NCBI GenBank assembly: GCA_965237725.1
Contig: OZ250151.1
Location: forward strand, 1,736,001 to 1,800,000
Origin: G965237725 sp965237725
Lineage (GTDB): Bacteria > Pseudomonadota > Gammaproteobacteria > Arenicellales > Poriferihabitantaceae
DNA: 64,000 nt
Reading direction: 5' to 3'
The number at the start of each line of letters is the position of its first letter. Position 1 is the first letter of the stretch. Of this stretch, positions 62,217-64,000 are shown piece after piece. A program made the position numbers and the translations under genes. Under the pieces are notes generated by a model. The model was not told the origin of the DNA. It saw only the letters and a program-made list of their open reading frames with translations, and ran no database searches.

Positions 62217-63125
62217 ATGTTGCAACAGTCATCTAAAGCTGAAGTTGTTGTCGCTCTTTCTGCAGCCACCTGGGGTTTATTCTGGATTCCGCTACGCTTT
62301 CTAGAACGGCAGGGACTTGATCCAACATGGATAACCCTGTCCCAATTTTTAGCACCCATAATTTGTCTATTACCCTTTGCCATTTATAGGGTAATCAATC
62401 ATCAATCAATTGGATTGAGTCAAGTCCTCACTGGATTGCTGATTGGCAGTGCATTTGCACTCTATTGCTATAGCTTGCTGCTCACCGACGTAGTTCGAGC
62501 ACTAATCCTGTTTTACATTATGCCCGCATGGGGCACGATCATCGAAGTTGCATTCATGGGTCGTTCGTTTACCCGATGGCGAGTGCTGGCCTTGATTCTC
62601 AGCATATCCGGTTTGTTAGTAATCGTCGCGGTGGATGCTTCGTTGTCATTCTCGTCAGCATTGAATTTCAATTCCGGCGATATAATGGCATTATTCTCCG
62701 GAATTGTATTTACCATCGGTGCCACCCGTGTGCGCCTGGCGCCGGAGGTTTCGGTGTTTGAACAAATTTTTTCATTTTTCTTTTTTGGTGGAATGATAGC
62801 GATAATATTTTTGTTGCTGCAAAGTGACATTGCCTCCACCCTGCCCGATTCCAGTGTCATTATTTCTGTAGTACCCTGGCTATTGTTACTCGCCCCCCTG
62901 TATTTGATTCCGGTGATGTGGGGGCTTTACTGGGGATCACGCTTTGTGGATCCGGGCAGGCTCGGTTTGTTATTACAACTTGAAGTAGTGGTGGGTATAT
63001 TTAGCGCTGCTCTACTTGCAGGTGAGGTGTTTGGCTGGCGCGAGGCAATCGGTACAGCGCTTGTGATTAGCGCCGGAATAGTAGAAGTTTTTGCCAATAA
63101 AAATACAGCGCTCGAAACTGCCTAA
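62217..63125 (+). CDS. EamA/DMT-family transporter
   Basis: A 302-residue protein with ten hydrophobic segments in two EamA halves (about residues 8-140 and 155-295). The segment ALSAATWGLFWIPLRFLERQGLDPTWITL opens the first half. Such carriers export amino acids or small metabolites; substrate unreadable. ATG at 62217. Followed by an inverted-repeat hairpin at 63137. Confidence 0.85.
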   Translation: MLQQSSKAEVVVALSAATWGLFWIPLRFLERQGLDPTWITLSQFLAPIICLLPFAIYRVINHQSIGLSQVLTGLLIGSAFALYCYSLLLTDVVRALILFYIMPAWGTIIEVAFMGRSFTRWRVLALILSISGLLVIVAVDASLSFSSALNFNSGDIMALFSGIVFTIGATRVRLAPEVSVFEQIFSFFFFGGMIAIIFLLLQSDIASTLPDSSVIISVVPWLLLLAPLYLIPVMWGLYWGSRFVDPGRLGLLLQLEVVVGIFSAALLAGEVFGWREAIGTALVISAGIVEVFANKNTALETA

Positions 63126-63136
63126 ACATGACTTTT

Positions 63137-63163
63137 CATAAACAGACACAAAGTCTGTTTATG
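63137..63163. terminator. 11-bp perfect hairpin between convergent genes
   Basis: CATAAACAGAC pairs exactly with GTCTGTTTATG across a 5-base loop (ACAAA). It lies 12 bp after the EamA stop and 77 bp before the stop of the convergent GNAT gene. There is no U-tract after the stem on either strand, so it may be a weak bidirectional terminator. Confidence 0.5.
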
Positions 63164-63239
63164 CAAAACGAATTAGAGGGCATTGATTTGAATTAAAAAC
63201 CAATGGCGCCCGGTTGGGCATGAAATCCGTCGGCGTGAT

Positions 63240-63716
63240 CTAACTTTTAACCGCAATGCTAAACAGTGGTAAATATCGGCCGGGAATGCTACCCGATTCA
63301 CGTTGACCACACTTTACGCCACCCATTGCGAGATAAAATTTCTCAGCATTCGGGTCTCCCTGAATCAGTAAGTTTTTTCCTTCAGAAACCTTAACCCAAT
63401 CCAGTGCGTGTTGGATTAATCTTCTGCCAATACTTTTGCCAATAAACTCTGGCTTCACGTATAACGCATCAAGCTCAAAGTCTTGGGGTGAAATTTGTTC
63501 CAGGGCATAAAAGCCGACGATCAATCGATCCAATAAAGCGACTACATACTGAACGTTTGGGTTTTCTATATCTTCCCTTGTGACTGTTAGCTCGGATTTA
63601 CACTGAGCCAAAAATTCATCAGGGTATCCCCAATACCCTTTGGACTGGAGGGCAAGCTCGCTAATTGCCTCAGCGCAGTCTGGGTTGGCGGGTTGTATTG
63701 AAACTTCATCTCGCAT
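63240..63716 (-). CDS. GNAT-family N-acetyltransferase
   Basis: A 158-residue acetyltransferase. VALLDRLIVGFYALEQ, FELDALYVKPEFIGKSIGRRLIQHAL and YLAMGGVKCG match the GNAT fold; the acetyl-CoA loop is the variant PEFIGKSIGRRL. The acceptor is not readable. The gene's ATG lies 26 bp before a MITE-like element. Confidence 0.85.
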   Translation of the reverse strand: MRDEVSIQPANPDCAEAISELALQSKGYWGYPDEFLAQCKSELTVTREDIENPNVQYVVALLDRLIVGFYALEQISPQDFELDALYVKPEFIGKSIGRRLIQHALDWVKVSEGKNLLIQGDPNAEKFYLAMGGVKCGQRESGSIPGRYLPLFSIAVKS

Positions 63717-63742
63717 TTTATCGATAATACTTTTATATCTAG

Positions 63743-63901
63743 GGAGCCTCTGATTAAAACTGGGCAGATCAAGTTGTGATTAAAATGATCAAGTTCAAGG
63801 CGCGAAACGCACACAATAGCACGGCTATTGCGAAGTTTTGCAACGCAGAAATTGATTATTTTGAACTCAAATTGACTGCTCATGTTTTAATCAGAGGTTC
63901 C
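63743..63901 (+). mobile_element. MITE-like inverted-repeat element, subfamily B, copy 3 (shortened)
   Basis: A 159-bp copy beginning GGAGCCTCTGATTAAAAC and ending GTTTTAATCAGAGGTTCC, with identical CTAG flanks at 63739-63742 and 63902-63905. It lacks about 28 bases of the interior present at 681-867, notably the GCCACATAAAATAGCAC part. Apart from these deletions the sequence is near identical. No coding capacity. Confidence 0.85.
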
Positions 63902-63910
63902 CTAGCCAAA

Positions 63911-64000
63911 CTAACTAATGTTTTCTTCCCCAAGCATGCCAACCTGCTCCTCGGCACGGACAATACAATCCGCATGCTGGTCGCCAGTTGCGCCGTATCC
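63911..64000 (-). CDS. Possible C-terminal end of a gene entering from the right edge
   Basis: Read from 64000 on the minus strand, 29 codons end in TAG (63911-63913): GYGATGDQHADCIVRAEEQV then GMLGEENIS. The acidic, non-repetitive composition suggests a real protein end. The other frames in this short stretch are also open, so the choice is tentative. No family is recognised. Confidence 0.35.
   Translation of the reverse strand, partial: GYGATGDQHADCIVRAEEQVGMLGEENIS

Noticed and set aside
63137..63163. Strong intrinsic terminator
   Set aside because: The stem is perfect but no U-tract follows in either direction, so it is recorded only as a hairpin with moderate confidence.

Overview
The window reads as chromosomal DNA of a free-living, respiring gammaproteobacterium. 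The case rests on gene content and order: a Rieske cytochrome bc1 subunit, ubiquinone genes ubiE-ubiJ-ubiB, class 2 (quinone) dihydroorotate dehydrogenase, yejABEF, zapE, yggX beside mutY, DsbB, and a nudJ-mnmA-purB-pseudouridine synthase block like that of E. coli. Base composition looks moderate. Most genes are housekeeping and ordinary. I see no prophage, plasmid backbone, CRISPR array, rRNA, tRNA or intact transposase.

Layout. 0-8.2 kb: edge-truncated petA (minus), then an SDR oxidoreductase, a pterin dehydratase and a two-gene AddB/AddA-like recombination nuclease-helicase (plus). 8.2-8.7 kb: one short inverted-repeat element nested in another. 8.7-13.3 kb: a FAD oxidoreductase and a large nucleotide cyclase/AAA/TPR signalling protein with a structured leader. 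13.3-19.2 kb: yejA-B-E-F oligopeptide importer (minus). 19.3-27.7 kb: mutY, yggX, a LysR regulator, nudJ, an exported unknown protein, another repeat element, mnmA, purB, a pseudouridine synthase and pyrD. 28.2-30.5 kb: outer-membrane barrel protein divergent from an ECF sigma/anti-sigma/DUF4864-like trio. 30.7-36 kb: omega-aminotransferase, TPR lipoprotein-like protein, thioesterase, GFA protein, and two gamma-glutamylcyclotransferase-like genes around an ATP-grasp-like gene. 36-40.4 kb: AttEFGH-like ABC exporter with a lipocalin-like lipoprotein. 40.5-48.8 kb: VOC protein, glutaryl-CoA dehydrogenase, ubiB-ubiJ-ubiE, DUF971, hemB, an adenylate kinase with a histone H1-like tail, and cysQ (all minus). 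49-55 kb: zapE, a 2OG-Fe(II) oxygenase, a tiny polyproline exported peptide and a three-gene membrane glycosyltransferase operon. 55.4-64 kb: comEA-like gene followed by unusual repeats, metA, an unknown ATPase, uppP, a MidA-type methyltransferase, pteridine reductase, dsbB, a uracil-DNA glycosylase-like gene, an EamA transporter, a GNAT acetyltransferase, a last repeat element and a truncated reading frame.

The most unusual items are: (1) adenylate kinase fused to about 125 residues of Lys/Ala/Thr/Pro-rich histone H1-like sequence; (2) five copies, in two subfamilies, of a 160-200 bp MITE-like element with IS5-like CTAG-type 4-bp target duplications, including one nested inside another and two lying immediately upstream of genes; (3) the cyclase leader, in which mutually exclusive hairpins and a mini-ORF lie at the start of the gene; (4) the paired cyclotransferase/ATP-grasp locus; and (5) a 13-bp perfect inverted repeat with an inner stem and tandem repeats after comEA. 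I did not find a clear new defence or mobile system. All assignments come from reading the translations by eye, without database searches.
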